Source: CAWBAT01 sp046331665 (GTDB lineage: Bacteria > Acidobacteriota > Terriglobia > Versatilivoradales > Versatilivoraceae). From it: a DNA stretch of 64,000 nt. Within the stretch, counting starts at the first letter, position 1. The number at the start of each line of letters is the position of its first letter. Both the position numbers and the translations under genes were made by a program. This document shows, piece by piece, positions 38,201-46,293 of the stretch. The notes below the pieces were generated by a model. That model saw nothing but the letters and a program-made list of their open reading frames with translations, ran no database searches and was not told the DNA's origin. Location of the stretch: positions 124,001-188,000 of the forward strand of contig JAXLQK010000012.1 of assembly GCA_046331665.1 (NCBI GenBank). The letters are read 5' to 3'.

Positions 38201-38304
38201 AGCTGAATTATGGTCTTTTGGCCGATCTCAATACGCGTCCGCGAACGACATATATGGGAAGGTTGAGAAATCCAAATCCGGAACTGTCATCGAGCAGGGG
38301 CTGA
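35245..38304 (+). CDS. actB: ActB, molybdopterin-like and iron-sulfur subunit of alternative complex III
   Basis: The 1019-residue peripheral subunit on the outer face of the membrane opens with a Tat-type signal (GRRRFLQLMGASLALAGLSAC) near residue 55. A large catalytically silent molybdopterin-oxidoreductase-like domain follows. The C-terminal ferredoxin-like domain starts at C792 (CTGCNACTVACQSENNIP) and continues with CMQCESAPCEVVCPVG, RYCLNNCPYK and CTYCVQRI...ACEAVCPAQA, the cysteine set for one 3Fe-4S and three 4Fe-4S clusters. The start is ATG 35245, overlapping the actA stop by four bases, preferred over the TTG at 35227. It relays electrons from quinol oxidised at ActC to the ActA and ActE hemes. 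Confidence 0.95.
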   Translation: MKRTPSLNDQELLRSKLNQSQGQAYWRSLEELAGTPEFQEYLYREFPQNADQWVDPVGRRRFLQLMGASLALAGLSACTKQPAEHIVPYVKAPEGLVPGKPLFFASARSHMGISEGLLVESHMGRPTKVEGNPEHPASLGSTDVLSQASILTLYDPDRSQTVTQFGEIRSYPSFLGEMKNAVSTFRGNRGAGLHFLLESTSSPSLLSMINELQNLYPLSQWHEYDAVGLEMTRQGIKSAFGEDLELQYDFSKADVVLSLDADFLSEFPGRLRYTREFVSRRRLREGSFEMNRLYVVETTPTTTGSMADHRLPLSAAEIESFARALAKELGIPVESHAGEEAPGAAWIGPLAKDLRRSSGKSIVVAGEHQSLAVHVLAHAMNEALGNLNQTVFCTDPLLPSSQAKMSSLQGLVQAMASGKVETLVILGGNPVYTAPVDLNFLDALFKVKLRVHLGLYQDETSVQCHWHIPEAHFLESWGDGRAYDGTVTLSQPLIAPLYDGKTAHELLAALTERPDRTSYDIVREYWKANWPHPVPSVKKPSPATASSPAEAEDSFEQPWRQAVHDGFMVGTALPRRKAALQTDWINQLNSAAPLAVSANDSFEIYFRPDPHIFDGRFANNGWLQELPKPQTRLTWDNAALISQATARKLRLNNEEVVELTYRGRKIQAPVWILPGQSANAVTVHLGYGRTRVGRVGRGTGFNAYLLRTGDAPWFGSGLEIRKTGERYPLACTQNHSSMEGRNLVRAGTLEEFKQNPEFIQEMGEAPANGLSMYPAVQYEGNAWGMVIDLNACTGCNACTVACQSENNIPVVGKEQVIIGREMHWIRVDRYFKGEEENPETYHQPVPCMQCESAPCEVVCPVGATTHSNEGLNDMTYNRCVGTRYCLNNCPYKVRRFNFLLYSDFETPSLKLGRNPDVTVRSRGVMEKCTYCVQRINAVKIEAEKGDRPIRDGEIVTACEAVCPAQAITFGNLNDPASRVSRLKGEKLNYGLLADLNTRPRTTYMGRLRNPNPELSSSRG

Positions 38305-38346
38305 AAAATCGGAAAGCCTTTTTGAAAGTTGGTTGCGGTTAGTGTT

Positions 38347-39732
38347 ATGAATCAAGACTCTTCTAAATCCTCATCTTCTTCGCAAGCTGAAAACGCCCCC
38401 ATCATCACTCCCGGATACACGTTTGGTTCGGTGACGGACAAAATCAGCGCGGTCGTTTTGACCCATCGTACGCCCCGAGGCTGGTATTTCGGTTTTGGAA
38501 TAGGATTCCTGCTGGTGATGCTACTGTTGACAACCATTGGGCGGCTCCTCCTTGTCGGCACGGGAATTTGGGGGGTAACGAATCCTGTTGGATGGGGCTT
38601 TGATATTATCAATTTTGTGTGGTGGATTGGGATTGGCCACGCGGGCACTTTGATTTCCGCCATTCTCTTGCTCCTACGCCAGGAATGGCGAACTTCTATT
38701 AACCGGTTTGCCGAAGCCATGACCCTTTTTGCCGTAGCTTGTGCGGCCCTCTATCCGCTGCTGCACACAGGAAGACCTTGGTTGGCCATCTATTGGCTGT
38801 TCCCCTATCCCAACACCATGGGACTCTGGCCGCAGTTCCGCAGCCCGCTGATCTGGGATGTTTTTGCCGTCTCAACCTATGCCACCGTCTCAATGCTTTT
38901 CTGGTTTGTTGGATTGATTCCTGATCTGGCGACATTGCGAGATCGGGCTCCAAACCGTTTTGCCCGAATTCTGTTTGGAATTCTGGCGATGGGCTGGCGC
39001 GGTTCGGCCCGTCATTGGACGCGTTACGAAACGGCCTATCTGCTTCTGGCGGGTTTGTCGACACCCTTGGTCTTGTCAGTTCACTCCATCGTGAGTTTTG
39101 ATTTCGCCGTTTCGGTGATCCCGGGCTGGCATGCCACAATTTTCCCTCCCTACTTTGTTGCCGGTGCGATCTTTGCAGGTTTTGCCATGGTGCTGATTCT
39201 GGCCATTCCGATTCGGGTTTTCTATGGACTGGAAGATTTCATTACCATGAAACATCTGGAAAATATGGCCAAGATTCTGCTGGTGACCGGATTGATCGTC
39301 TCTTATGGCTACATGATGGAAGCCTTCTTTGGTTGGTACAGCGGGAACCCTTACGAAAGCTACATGATCCTGAACCGGATGAAGGGGCCCTATGCCTTCT
39401 ATTACTGGCTGCTGATTGCCTGCAATGCCCTGGCGCCTCAAGTCCTCTGGTCCAAAAGGATGCGGACCAATGTGGCCGCCCTTTTTACCGTCTCGCTGAT
39501 CGTCAGCCTCGGGATGTGGCTGGAGCGCTTCATCATTGTGGTGACAAGCCTCCACCGTGATTTCTTGCCCTCCTCGTGGGGGATGTACTACCCCACCCGC
39601 TGGGATTTCGGGATGTTTTTTGGAACGATAGGACTCTTTGTCAGTCTGCTTTTCCTGTTCCTTCGCTTTTTGCCGATGATCTCTATTTTTGAAATGCGGA
39701 CGATTCTTCCTCAGGCCAATGTTAAAGAGTAG
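38347..39732 (+). CDS. actC: ActC, NrfD-like integral membrane subunit of alternative complex III
   Basis: The 461-residue polytopic protein has about ten helices and belongs to the NrfD/PsrC family, the site of quinol binding and oxidation. Recognisable pieces are IINFVWWIGIGHAGTLISAI, ALYPLLHTGRPWLAIYWLFP, YETAYLLLAGLSTPLVLSVH and NPYESYMILNRMKGPYAFYY. The N-terminal 40 residues are Ser-rich and cytoplasmic. The start is ATG at 38347; the frame is open to a TTG at 38329. It follows actB by 42 bases. Confidence 0.94.
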   Translation: MNQDSSKSSSSSQAENAPIITPGYTFGSVTDKISAVVLTHRTPRGWYFGFGIGFLLVMLLLTTIGRLLLVGTGIWGVTNPVGWGFDIINFVWWIGIGHAGTLISAILLLLRQEWRTSINRFAEAMTLFAVACAALYPLLHTGRPWLAIYWLFPYPNTMGLWPQFRSPLIWDVFAVSTYATVSMLFWFVGLIPDLATLRDRAPNRFARILFGILAMGWRGSARHWTRYETAYLLLAGLSTPLVLSVHSIVSFDFAVSVIPGWHATIFPPYFVAGAIFAGFAMVLILAIPIRVFYGLEDFITMKHLENMAKILLVTGLIVSYGYMMEAFFGWYSGNPYESYMILNRMKGPYAFYYWLLIACNALAPQVLWSKRMRTNVAALFTVSLIVSLGMWLERFIIVVTSLHRDFLPSSWGMYYPTRWDFGMFFGTIGLFVSLLFLFLRFLPMISIFEMRTILPQANVKE

Positions 39733-39792
39733 AGCACATCAATCAATTGATTTGGGCGCCTGGTGCCAGACACGGATGGAGTGGAACGCTTG

Positions 39793-40332
39793 ATGCAATC
39801 ACGCCCCCCTCTCTACGGATTAATGGCAGAATTTGACAGTGCGACGGCACTGGTTGCTGCGGCCAAACGTAGCCACGACCACGGATACAAGAAGATGGAT
39901 GCCTATTCGCCTTTTCCGATTGAAGAGTTAAGCGAAGCCATTGAATTCCACGACCGGCGCTTACCCTTGATTGTCCTTTGCGGGGGAATCTTGGGTTGCC
40001 TGGCAGGGTTTTTCTTTCAGTATTGGACGGCGGTCATCGACTATCCAGTCAATGTCGGAGGCCGCCCAGATTTTAGCTGGCCGTCATTTATACCGGTTAC
40101 CTTTGAAACGACGGTGTTGGGGGCATCTCTGGGGGCCGTGTTGGGGATGTTGGGTCTTAACGGGTTGCCCATGCCCTATCACCCGGTCTTTAATGTAGGA
40201 AGATTTGCCTTGGCCAGCCGAGATCGCTTCTTCCTGTGTGTAGAGGCCAAGGATCCGAAATTCGACTTGGAAGCGACGCGGCTTTTTCTGGAATCTTTGG
40301 GGCCGCGCATTGTCCATGAGGTTCCCCGCTGA
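39793..40332 (+). CDS. actD: ActD, DUF3341 membrane subunit of alternative complex III
   Basis: The 179-residue protein has two helices (LIVLCGGILGCLAGFFFQYW and TTVLGASLGAVLGMLGLNGL). The N terminus YGLMAEFDSATALVAAAKR and MDAYSPFPIEEL is typical of DUF3341/ActD, and NVGGRPDFSWPSFIPVTFE joins the helices. The start is set at ATG 39793, since family members begin a few residues before YGLMAEF; a GTG at 39763 is possible. The last stop base is the first base of the actE ATG (TGATG), so they are coupled. Confidence 0.93.
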   Translation: MQSRPPLYGLMAEFDSATALVAAAKRSHDHGYKKMDAYSPFPIEELSEAIEFHDRRLPLIVLCGGILGCLAGFFFQYWTAVIDYPVNVGGRPDFSWPSFIPVTFETTVLGASLGAVLGMLGLNGLPMPYHPVFNVGRFALASRDRFFLCVEAKDPKFDLEATRLFLESLGPRIVHEVPR

Positions 40333-41042
40333 TGGGTACAGAGGTAAAAGCTTTGGCGGCCATGCTATCGCGGAGACAGTCCAGGCAAAACGGAATCGAA
40401 AGATTTGGCGGGAAGCGCTGGCTTGCCGTGACCTTATCAAGATTTTGGTTCTCGATCTGCCTTATCGCAGGATTGACGATCCTCAACGGCTGTCGCCAGG
40501 ATATGCATGACCAGCCAAAATACAAACCCCTGGCTCCGAGCAGTTTTTTTTCGGATGGTCGTTCTGCTCGCCCGTTGGTACCGGGAACGGTGGCAAGAGG
40601 ATTTCTGCATGACCAGCCGGATCTCTACCAGGGTAAAGTGGATGGAAAACTAGTGGACAAAATCCCTTACCCTGTGACGATCGAATTCTTGAAACGAGGC
40701 CAGGAACGCTACAACATCTTTTGCTCACCGTGCCATGACCGGGTGGGAAATGGGCAAGGCATGGTTGTCCGGCGCGGGTTCCGGGCTCCGCCCTCCTATC
40801 ATATGGACCGGCTGCGGCAAGCCCCGGTGGGTTACTTTTTTGATGTCATTACTAACGGCTTTGGTGCCATGCAAGACTACGCAGTCCAGGTTCCTGTCCC
40901 AGACCGTTGGGCCATTGCGGCCTATATCCGGGCCTTGCAGTTCAGCCAGCATGCAGCCCTGAACGAATTGAGCGAAACGGATCGGCGAAAGTTAGAGGAA
41001 GGGGACTCTTCCTCCAACGCACACGACGCGCATCACGAGTGA
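40332..41042 (+). CDS. actE: ActE, monoheme cytochrome c subunit of alternative complex III
   Basis: The 236-residue protein has an N-terminal hydrophobic stretch (SICLIAGLTILNGC) that fits a lipoprotein signal, with lipidation at the Cys. One CxxCH (C131-S-P-C134-H135) is followed by DRVGNGQGMVVRRGFRAPPS, the class I cytochrome c pattern of ActE, with distal Met candidates in MDRL and AMQDYAVQ. It ends with an acidic, His-rich tail. It carries electrons out of the complex toward the caa3 oxidase. It is coupled to actD and lies 53 bases before actF. Confidence 0.93.
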   Translation: MGTEVKALAAMLSRRQSRQNGIERFGGKRWLAVTLSRFWFSICLIAGLTILNGCRQDMHDQPKYKPLAPSSFFSDGRSARPLVPGTVARGFLHDQPDLYQGKVDGKLVDKIPYPVTIEFLKRGQERYNIFCSPCHDRVGNGQGMVVRRGFRAPPSYHMDRLRQAPVGYFFDVITNGFGAMQDYAVQVPVPDRWAIAAYIRALQFSQHAALNELSETDRRKLEEGDSSSNAHDAHHE

Positions 41043-41095
41043 AGAGGAGAGTCCTTCCTTTTGCTCGGAAGAAAGAAGAGTCCAGAGGAGTTTGA

Positions 41096-42280
41096 TTGGG
41101 AATGATCGAAGATGCAATGCTGAAGAACCCCGCCATCTCGGGACTCCAAAAACGATTTTTTGCGGTGGGAGGACTATTTCTCACATTGTGTCTGGGCGGG
41201 GCGATATCTCACCCTGACCAGTTTTTCCGGTCCTACCTGTTTGCCTTTGTTTTTTGGAGCAGCATCCCGCTGGGATCCCTGGCGATATTAATGCTTCAAT
41301 ATCTTACCGGAGGAGCTTGGGGCATGATGATCAGGCGGCTCCTTGAGGCCTCAACTCGCTCCATTCCCTGGATGGCAGCTCTGTTTGTGCCTATCCTTTT
41401 TGGGATGCGCCATCTCTATGAATGGGCGCAGCCTGAAAAAGTGAGAGTGGACAAGATCCTACAGCACAAAGCACTTTATTTGAATATCCCCTTCTTCGTT
41501 GCGAGAACCGTTTTCTATTTCCTGGTTTGGTATGCACTCGTCCGGTTGTTCGATCAGTGGTCCAGGCGTCAAGATGAAAAAAAGCCGGCCCCCTCAAAGC
41601 TCGATGCAGAGGGGCTTAGTGGTCCGGGTTTGGTGATCTTCGGGGCGACGATGACCTTTGCTTCCTTCGACTGGGTGATGTCTCTGGAGCCGCATTGGTA
41701 CTCCACGATGTTTGGCTTGTACATCATGGTGGGGCAGACACTGACCACCTTCGCGTTTACCATTCTGGTTCTGATCCTACTGTCGAAGAGAAAACCCATG
41801 TCTGAAGCCTTGACGCCAGAACACCTGCATGACCTGGGAAAACTGACGCTCGCCTTTGTCATGATTTGGGCCTACCTCGCCTTTTCCCAGTTCTTGATCA
41901 TCTGGTCTGGAAATTTGCCTGAAGAAACCCCTTATTACTTGAAACGTTTGGCCGGAGGTTGGGGGTGGCTGCAAATCGCCTTGATTCTGTTTCATTTCGC
42001 GCTTCCCTTTATTCTCCTCCTTTCCCGAAGCCTTAAGAAGGCTCCGCGGCAGTTGCTGAAGGTCGTTGCCTTGATCCTTGTGATGCGGCTGGTAGACCTT
42101 TACCTGCAGATTGCTCCGGCATCACATGGCGCGCACTTTCAAGTTCATTGGATGGATCTGGCAGCCCTCCTGGGAATTGGAGGCGTGTTCCTGGGCTTCT
42201 TTATCCGAAGCCTGATGTCTCGACCGATACTTCCGCTTCATGATCCAGCGTTTGAGGAGGCGTTACACAGTGGCCACTAA
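41096..42280 (+). CDS. actF: ActF, integral membrane subunit of alternative complex III
   Basis: The 394-residue polytopic protein is related to ActC. It includes HPDQFFRSYLFAFVFWSSIP, TGGAWGMMIRRLLEASTRSI, FASFDWVMSLEPHWYSTMFG and FLIIWSGNLPEETPYYLKRL, all standard ActF segments, in about ten helices. A TTG at 41096 five bases after GAGGAG is the likely start; ATG at 41102 is the alternative. The end overlaps the start of the next small gene (GTG at 42270), continuing the tight operon. Confidence 0.94.
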   Translation: MGMIEDAMLKNPAISGLQKRFFAVGGLFLTLCLGGAISHPDQFFRSYLFAFVFWSSIPLGSLAILMLQYLTGGAWGMMIRRLLEASTRSIPWMAALFVPILFGMRHLYEWAQPEKVRVDKILQHKALYLNIPFFVARTVFYFLVWYALVRLFDQWSRRQDEKKPAPSKLDAEGLSGPGLVIFGATMTFASFDWVMSLEPHWYSTMFGLYIMVGQTLTTFAFTILVLILLSKRKPMSEALTPEHLHDLGKLTLAFVMIWAYLAFSQFLIIWSGNLPEETPYYLKRLAGGWGWLQIALILFHFALPFILLLSRSLKKAPRQLLKVVALILVMRLVDLYLQIAPASHGAHFQVHWMDLAALLGIGGVFLGFFIRSLMSRPILPLHDPAFEEALHSGH

Positions 42281-42758
42281 GCACGGGAAGACGGAAGATC
42301 ACGCGCCGGGAATTCATCACGAAGTAACCGATGTCAGCGCCGGGCCCATCACCTATTTTGCACTCGGTCTGGTTGTACTTCTTCTGGCGACGCTCGTTTC
42401 CGTAAAGGGGTTGTTTAGTCTCCTGGATCAAGAGGCTAGTCGTTCGGACCCCCAATTGTCCGGAGTGGCGACCGAGCGTCCAAAACTTCCCCCACTGCCA
42501 AGGCTCGAAGTCGATCCCGTCTCGGTTCGAACTCAAGTTCTCCAAAGTGAAAAGTCATACCTCGAGAGCTATGGATGGATCGACCAGAAGCAAGGAATCG
42601 CACGGGTCCCGATCCAGCGAGCGATGGAACTGCTTGCCAGCAGAGCATCGTCAATGACGGAGCGGATCGACACGAAAAGAATCTCCGTGTCAGTTCCAAA
42701 GGTGGAAGGTGTCACTGTTGGGAACGCCCTGCAAGGAATAAAAGCCAAGAACCCATGA
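42270..42758 (+). CDS. Small single-helix membrane protein of the act-cox operon
   Basis: The 162-residue protein has one helix (ITYFALGLVVLLLATLVSVK) and a C-terminal periplasmic part with PKLPPLPRLEVDPVSVRTQV and ESYGWIDQKQGIARVPIQRA, then AMELLASRAS. The YGWID...G.ARVPIxRAM pattern is familiar from small proteins encoded between ACIII and oxidase genes, but no function is established. The chosen GTG start at 42270 overlaps the actF stop by 11 bases; the frame is open to 42240. Its TGA overlaps the Sco ATG (ATGA). It is likely an accessory or linking subunit. Confidence 0.75.
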   Translation: MATKHGKTEDHAPGIHHEVTDVSAGPITYFALGLVVLLLATLVSVKGLFSLLDQEASRSDPQLSGVATERPKLPPLPRLEVDPVSVRTQVLQSEKSYLESYGWIDQKQGIARVPIQRAMELLASRASSMTERIDTKRISVSVPKVEGVTVGNALQGIKAKNP

Positions 42759-43636
42759 ACCCGATCAGCATTCTTCGCCATGGTCATCCTCTGAGCATTT
42801 TGCGTTTCAAGAGGCTTTTCGTTTGCGCGATGGTCATTTTCCAGGGTGGGACCCTGATGGCAGAGGCTTATCAACCAGCCCCCAACCAACTTCCGGAGGC
42901 CGTGCGGAACGTCGGGATCGATCAGCGGCTTAATGAACAGATCCCGTTGGATTTGATTTTTAGAGATGAAGATGGAAAAGCCGTCAGCCTCGGAGATTAC
43001 TTTCACGACAAACCGGTCCTTTTAACCCTTGTCTATCATGAATGCCCGATGCTCTGCAGTGAAGTGCTGGATGGCCTGCTGCGCACCTTGCGTGTCTTGA
43101 AATTCAATGTGGGGAAGGAATTTGACGTCATCACCGTAAGCTTTAATCCCGAGGAAGAGGCAAGTCTTGCAAAATCCGTCAAAGAGACATACCTGAAACG
43201 TTATAAGCGGGAGGGTGCTGAAGCGGGCTGGCACTTTTTGACGGGAGAACAGCCTTCCATTGAGAAGCTGACTCGCGCGGTGGGCTTTCGTTACGGCTAT
43301 GATTCGGCAAAGAAACTCTATATTCATGCCGCCGGGATCATGATAGTGACTCCACAGGGCCGGTTATCCCGTTATTTCTATGGGATTGAGTTTCCTCCCA
43401 AAGACCTTCGCTTGGGTTTGGTGGAAGCCTCTCAAAACAAGATTGGGTCGGTGGTCGATCAAGTCCTGCTCTACTGTTACCATTACGATCCGGCGACGGG
43501 AACGTATGGTTTTGTCATCATGACGATTGTTCGGCTGATCGGAATAGCTTTCGTGCTCGCGATGGGGATTGCCATCGTGCTGTTGTTGCGCCGCGAACGC
43601 AAAGACCTTGCCTTTATCAATAAACCCGTATCATGA
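42755..43636 (+). CDS. SCO1/SenC-type copper chaperone
   Basis: The 293-residue thioredoxin-fold protein is anchored by an N-terminal hydrophobic segment (FVCAMVIFQGGTLMAEA) and, unusually, also has a C-terminal helix (LIGIAFVLAMGIAIVLLLRR). The copper-binding motif C97-P-M-L-C101 lies in VYHECPMLCSE, with the partner histidine probably in KKLYIHAAGIMIV. Such proteins load CuA into subunit II. Start ATG 42755 overlaps the upstream stop by four bases. coxB follows 26 bases later. A C-terminal helix after the Sco fold is known in ACIII-linked Sco proteins. Confidence 0.93.
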   Translation: MNPISILRHGHPLSILRFKRLFVCAMVIFQGGTLMAEAYQPAPNQLPEAVRNVGIDQRLNEQIPLDLIFRDEDGKAVSLGDYFHDKPVLLTLVYHECPMLCSEVLDGLLRTLRVLKFNVGKEFDVITVSFNPEEEASLAKSVKETYLKRYKREGAEAGWHFLTGEQPSIEKLTRAVGFRYGYDSAKKLYIHAAGIMIVTPQGRLSRYFYGIEFPPKDLRLGLVEASQNKIGSVVDQVLLYCYHYDPATGTYGFVIMTIVRLIGIAFVLAMGIAIVLLLRRERKDLAFINKPVS

Positions 43637-43662
43637 ATTAGGATTCGACACGCGACTTCATT

Positions 43663-44667
43663 ATGTTTTCACAACTTCCCTTATTTCCTGATCAGGCATC
43701 GACAATGGCCGCAGAGGTCGACCATCTTTATATTTTCCTCTGCCTGGTCACCGTTTTCTTTTCCACTCTGATCGCAGGACTCCTCCTCTTTTTTGCCATT
43801 CGATTTCGCCGCCGGTCAGAAGTGGAGCTCCCGGAGCCGGTGACGGGCTCCACAACCTTGGAAACTTTGTGGACCGTCATTCCCACGCTGATCCTCGTGG
43901 TGATCTTTCTGTGGAGCGCAAGAATTTACTTTTCGCTTTCACGTCCTCCTTCCGATGCCATGCCCATTTATGTCGTCGGAAAGCAATGGATGTGGAAATT
44001 GCAGCACTTGGAAGGGCAGAGAGAGATTAACGAACTCCATATCCCCGTCAACCGGGATGTCCGGCTCATTATGTCCTCGGAAGACGTCATTCACAGCTTT
44101 TATGTCCCGGCTTTTCGCGTCAAACAGGATGTGCTTCCCGGCCGCTATTCGACGATCTGGTTCAAGGCTACCCGCCCGGGGGAATATCATCTGTTTTGCG
44201 CGGAATACTGCGGGACCAAGCACTCGGGGATGATCGGCAAAGTGGTCGTGATGGAGCCTGCCGACTTTCAAAATTGGCTCAGTGGCGGATCGCGCGAGGA
44301 GTCCATGCAAGCGAGGGGTGAACGCCTCTTTCAAAATTTTTCCTGTGTGAATTGCCATCGCCCCGATGGAAAAGGCCGAGGTCCGGCGCTTGAAGGCATT
44401 TATGGCAAACCCGTGCGACTGCAAACTGGCCAGACCGTCCTCGTCGACGAGAACTATCTGCGAGAATCCATCTTAAGTCCAGGACTCAAAGTTGTTCAGG
44501 GATATCAACCGGTGATGCCCATGTTTCAAGGATTGATTAATGAAGAAGGATTAGCCCAGATTCTGGCGTATCTCAAATCTCTTTCCCCTCAAGCTCCGGA
44601 ATCTAAGGACGTGAAGGCCTCAAAGTCTTCGGAACGTCCCCATGAAAGAGAGAAACAGAACCCATGA
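43663..44667 (+). CDS. coxB: caa3 cytochrome c oxidase subunit II with fused cytochrome c
   Basis: The 334-residue protein has two N-terminal helices (LYIFLCLVTVFFSTLIAGLL and TLWTVIPTLILVVIFLW), a CuA cupredoxin domain and a C-terminal cytochrome c domain. CuA ligands include C179 and C183 in FCAEYCGTKHSGM, and the aromatic entry motif is KQWMWKLQHLEG. The heme site is C228-V-N-C231-H232. The fusion makes this a caa3-type oxidase that can receive electrons directly from an ACIII cytochrome. It ends with a 4-base overlap into coxA. Confidence 0.96.
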   Translation: MFSQLPLFPDQASTMAAEVDHLYIFLCLVTVFFSTLIAGLLLFFAIRFRRRSEVELPEPVTGSTTLETLWTVIPTLILVVIFLWSARIYFSLSRPPSDAMPIYVVGKQWMWKLQHLEGQREINELHIPVNRDVRLIMSSEDVIHSFYVPAFRVKQDVLPGRYSTIWFKATRPGEYHLFCAEYCGTKHSGMIGKVVVMEPADFQNWLSGGSREESMQARGERLFQNFSCVNCHRPDGKGRGPALEGIYGKPVRLQTGQTVLVDENYLRESILSPGLKVVQGYQPVMPMFQGLINEEGLAQILAYLKSLSPQAPESKDVKASKSSERPHEREKQNP

Positions 44668-46064
44668 GTACCTTAACTGCCCCGATTGTCCCTGTGGAGA
44701 CCAAGGAAGATTACCTGAATTCTCGTTACGGGATTCGATCGTGGCTTCTTACTACGGATCACAAACGCATCGCCCTCCTCTACTTGATGTCGATCACTTT
44801 CTTTTTCTTCCTGGGAGGAATCTTTGCGGTCCTCATTCGACTGGAATTGTTGACCCCGCAGGGCGATTTCGTTCAGGCAGAAACCTATAACAAGCTGTTC
44901 ACCATGCACGGGGTCATCATGATTTTCTTCTTTCTCATCCCTTCCATTCCGGCGTCACTCGGGAACTTCCTGGTGCCGATGATGGTTGGAGCGAAAGACT
45001 TGGCGTTTCCCCGCATCAATCTCTTAAGTTGGTACATTTATGTGGTGGGCGGATTATTCACTCTCGGGGCGGTCATTGCCGGGGGGGTGGACACGGGATG
45101 GACGTTCTACACTCCTTATAGCACGACGTATTCAAATGGCTATGTGATCGCGACGGGAGTTGGAGCCTTCATTACGGGATTCTCCTCCATCCTGACCGGG
45201 TTGAATTTTATTGTCACCATCCACAAAATGCGAGCTCCGGGGCTGACCTGGTTCCGCCTGCCTCTCTTTATCTGGGCGCATTACGCGGCCAGCCTGATTA
45301 TGATGCTGGGGACTCCAGTGGTTGCGATCACCCTGGTACTACTCGCTCTGGAGCGGGCCTTTCATATCGGTATTTTCGATCCCGCTTTGGGCGGAGACCC
45401 GGTCCTCTTTCAACATTTGTTTTGGTTTTACTCCCACCCTGCCGTTTACATCATGATCCTGCCGGCCATGGGTGTCATCAGCGAACTGGTGTCCTGCTTC
45501 TCGCGAAAGTATATTTTCGGCTACCATTTCGTGGCTTATTCCAGCATCGGGATAGCGGTCCTCGGCTTTCTGGTTTGGGGACACCATATGTTTGTGAGTG
45601 GTCAATCCGTTTATGCAGGTCTGATTTTTTCCATGTTGAGTTTCCTCGTGGCGATTCCTTCGGCCATCAAAGTGTTCAATTGGACAGCGACGCTTTATAA
45701 AGGATCCATTTCGTTTCAATCTCCGATGCTCTATGCGTTTGGTTTTCTCGGTCTGTTTACCATCGGCGGCCTGACCGGTCTCTTCCTGGCGGCGGTGGGG
45801 CTGGACGTCCATGTTCACGACACCTATTTTGTAGTGGCCCATTTCCACTACATCATGGTGGGAGGAACCGTCATGGCGTATATGGGAGGACTCCATTACT
45901 GGTGGCCGAAGATTTCAGGCCGGCTCTATCCGGAGGGGTGGGCGAAATTTTCGGCGTTGGTGGTCTTTGTCGGATTTAACCTGACGTTCTTTCCTCAGTT
46001 CATCCTGGATATCTGGGAATGCCGAGACGGTATCATGCCTATCCTGAAGAGTTCCAGGTGCTGA
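44664..46064 (+). CDS. coxA: caa3 cytochrome c oxidase subunit I (frame ends early)
   Basis: The heme-copper catalytic subunit has twelve helices expected, and all core motifs are present: TWFRLPLFIWAHYAASLIM, LFQHLFWFYSHPAVYIMILP (CuB histidine and cross-linked Tyr region), WGHHMFVSGQSVYAG and VHVHDTYFVVAHFHYIMVGG (heme ligands). The D-channel-like AMELK is not obvious; the E286-type SHPAVY region fits an A2-type oxidase with YS in place of Glu. The frame ends after DIWECRDGIMPILKSS, where a one-base shift in 46015-46022 would restore GMPRRYHAYPEEFQVLNVMS. The rest is annotated separately. Confidence 0.95.
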   Translation: MSTLTAPIVPVETKEDYLNSRYGIRSWLLTTDHKRIALLYLMSITFFFFLGGIFAVLIRLELLTPQGDFVQAETYNKLFTMHGVIMIFFFLIPSIPASLGNFLVPMMVGAKDLAFPRINLLSWYIYVVGGLFTLGAVIAGGVDTGWTFYTPYSTTYSNGYVIATGVGAFITGFSSILTGLNFIVTIHKMRAPGLTWFRLPLFIWAHYAASLIMMLGTPVVAITLVLLALERAFHIGIFDPALGGDPVLFQHLFWFYSHPAVYIMILPAMGVISELVSCFSRKYIFGYHFVAYSSIGIAVLGFLVWGHHMFVSGQSVYAGLIFSMLSFLVAIPSAIKVFNWTATLYKGSISFQSPMLYAFGFLGLFTIGGLTGLFLAAVGLDVHVHDTYFVVAHFHYIMVGGTVMAYMGGLHYWWPKISGRLYPEGWAKFSALVVFVGFNLTFFPQFILDIWECRDGIMPILKSSRC

Positions 46065-46293
46065 ACGTGATGTCATCGGCAGGAGCTTCAATCTTGGGAT
46101 TGGTTATCTGATCCCGATGATCTATTTGATTTGGTCGCTTCGCTACGGCCCGCAAGCATCGGCGAATCCATGGGGGGCGACAGGACTGGAGTGGCGGACC
46201 CCTTCTCCACCACCCACCGAGAATTTTAGAGAAATTCCGGTCGTCACCGAAGGGCCATATGAATACTCCATCAGGGAGATTAAAGTTGTCTGA
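46019..46293 (+). pseudogene. coxA: C-terminal part of coxA in shifted frames
   Basis: Continuation of subunit I: GMPRRYHAYPEEFQVLNVMS is in one frame from 46019. A second one-base shift near 46095-46105 restores GYLIPMIYLIWSLRYGPQA. The remainder runs WGATGLEWRTPSPPPTENF and EIPVVTEGPYEY to a TGA at 46291-46293. This is exactly the expected last helix and the WEWxxPSPPP.NF tail of heme-copper subunit I. Its end overlaps the coxC start by about 35 bases. Two single-base errors are the simplest reading. Confidence 0.85.

Noticed and set aside
44664..46064. Naturally truncated subunit I
   Set aside because: The missing C-terminal helix and tail follow directly in other frames, so truncation is not genuine.
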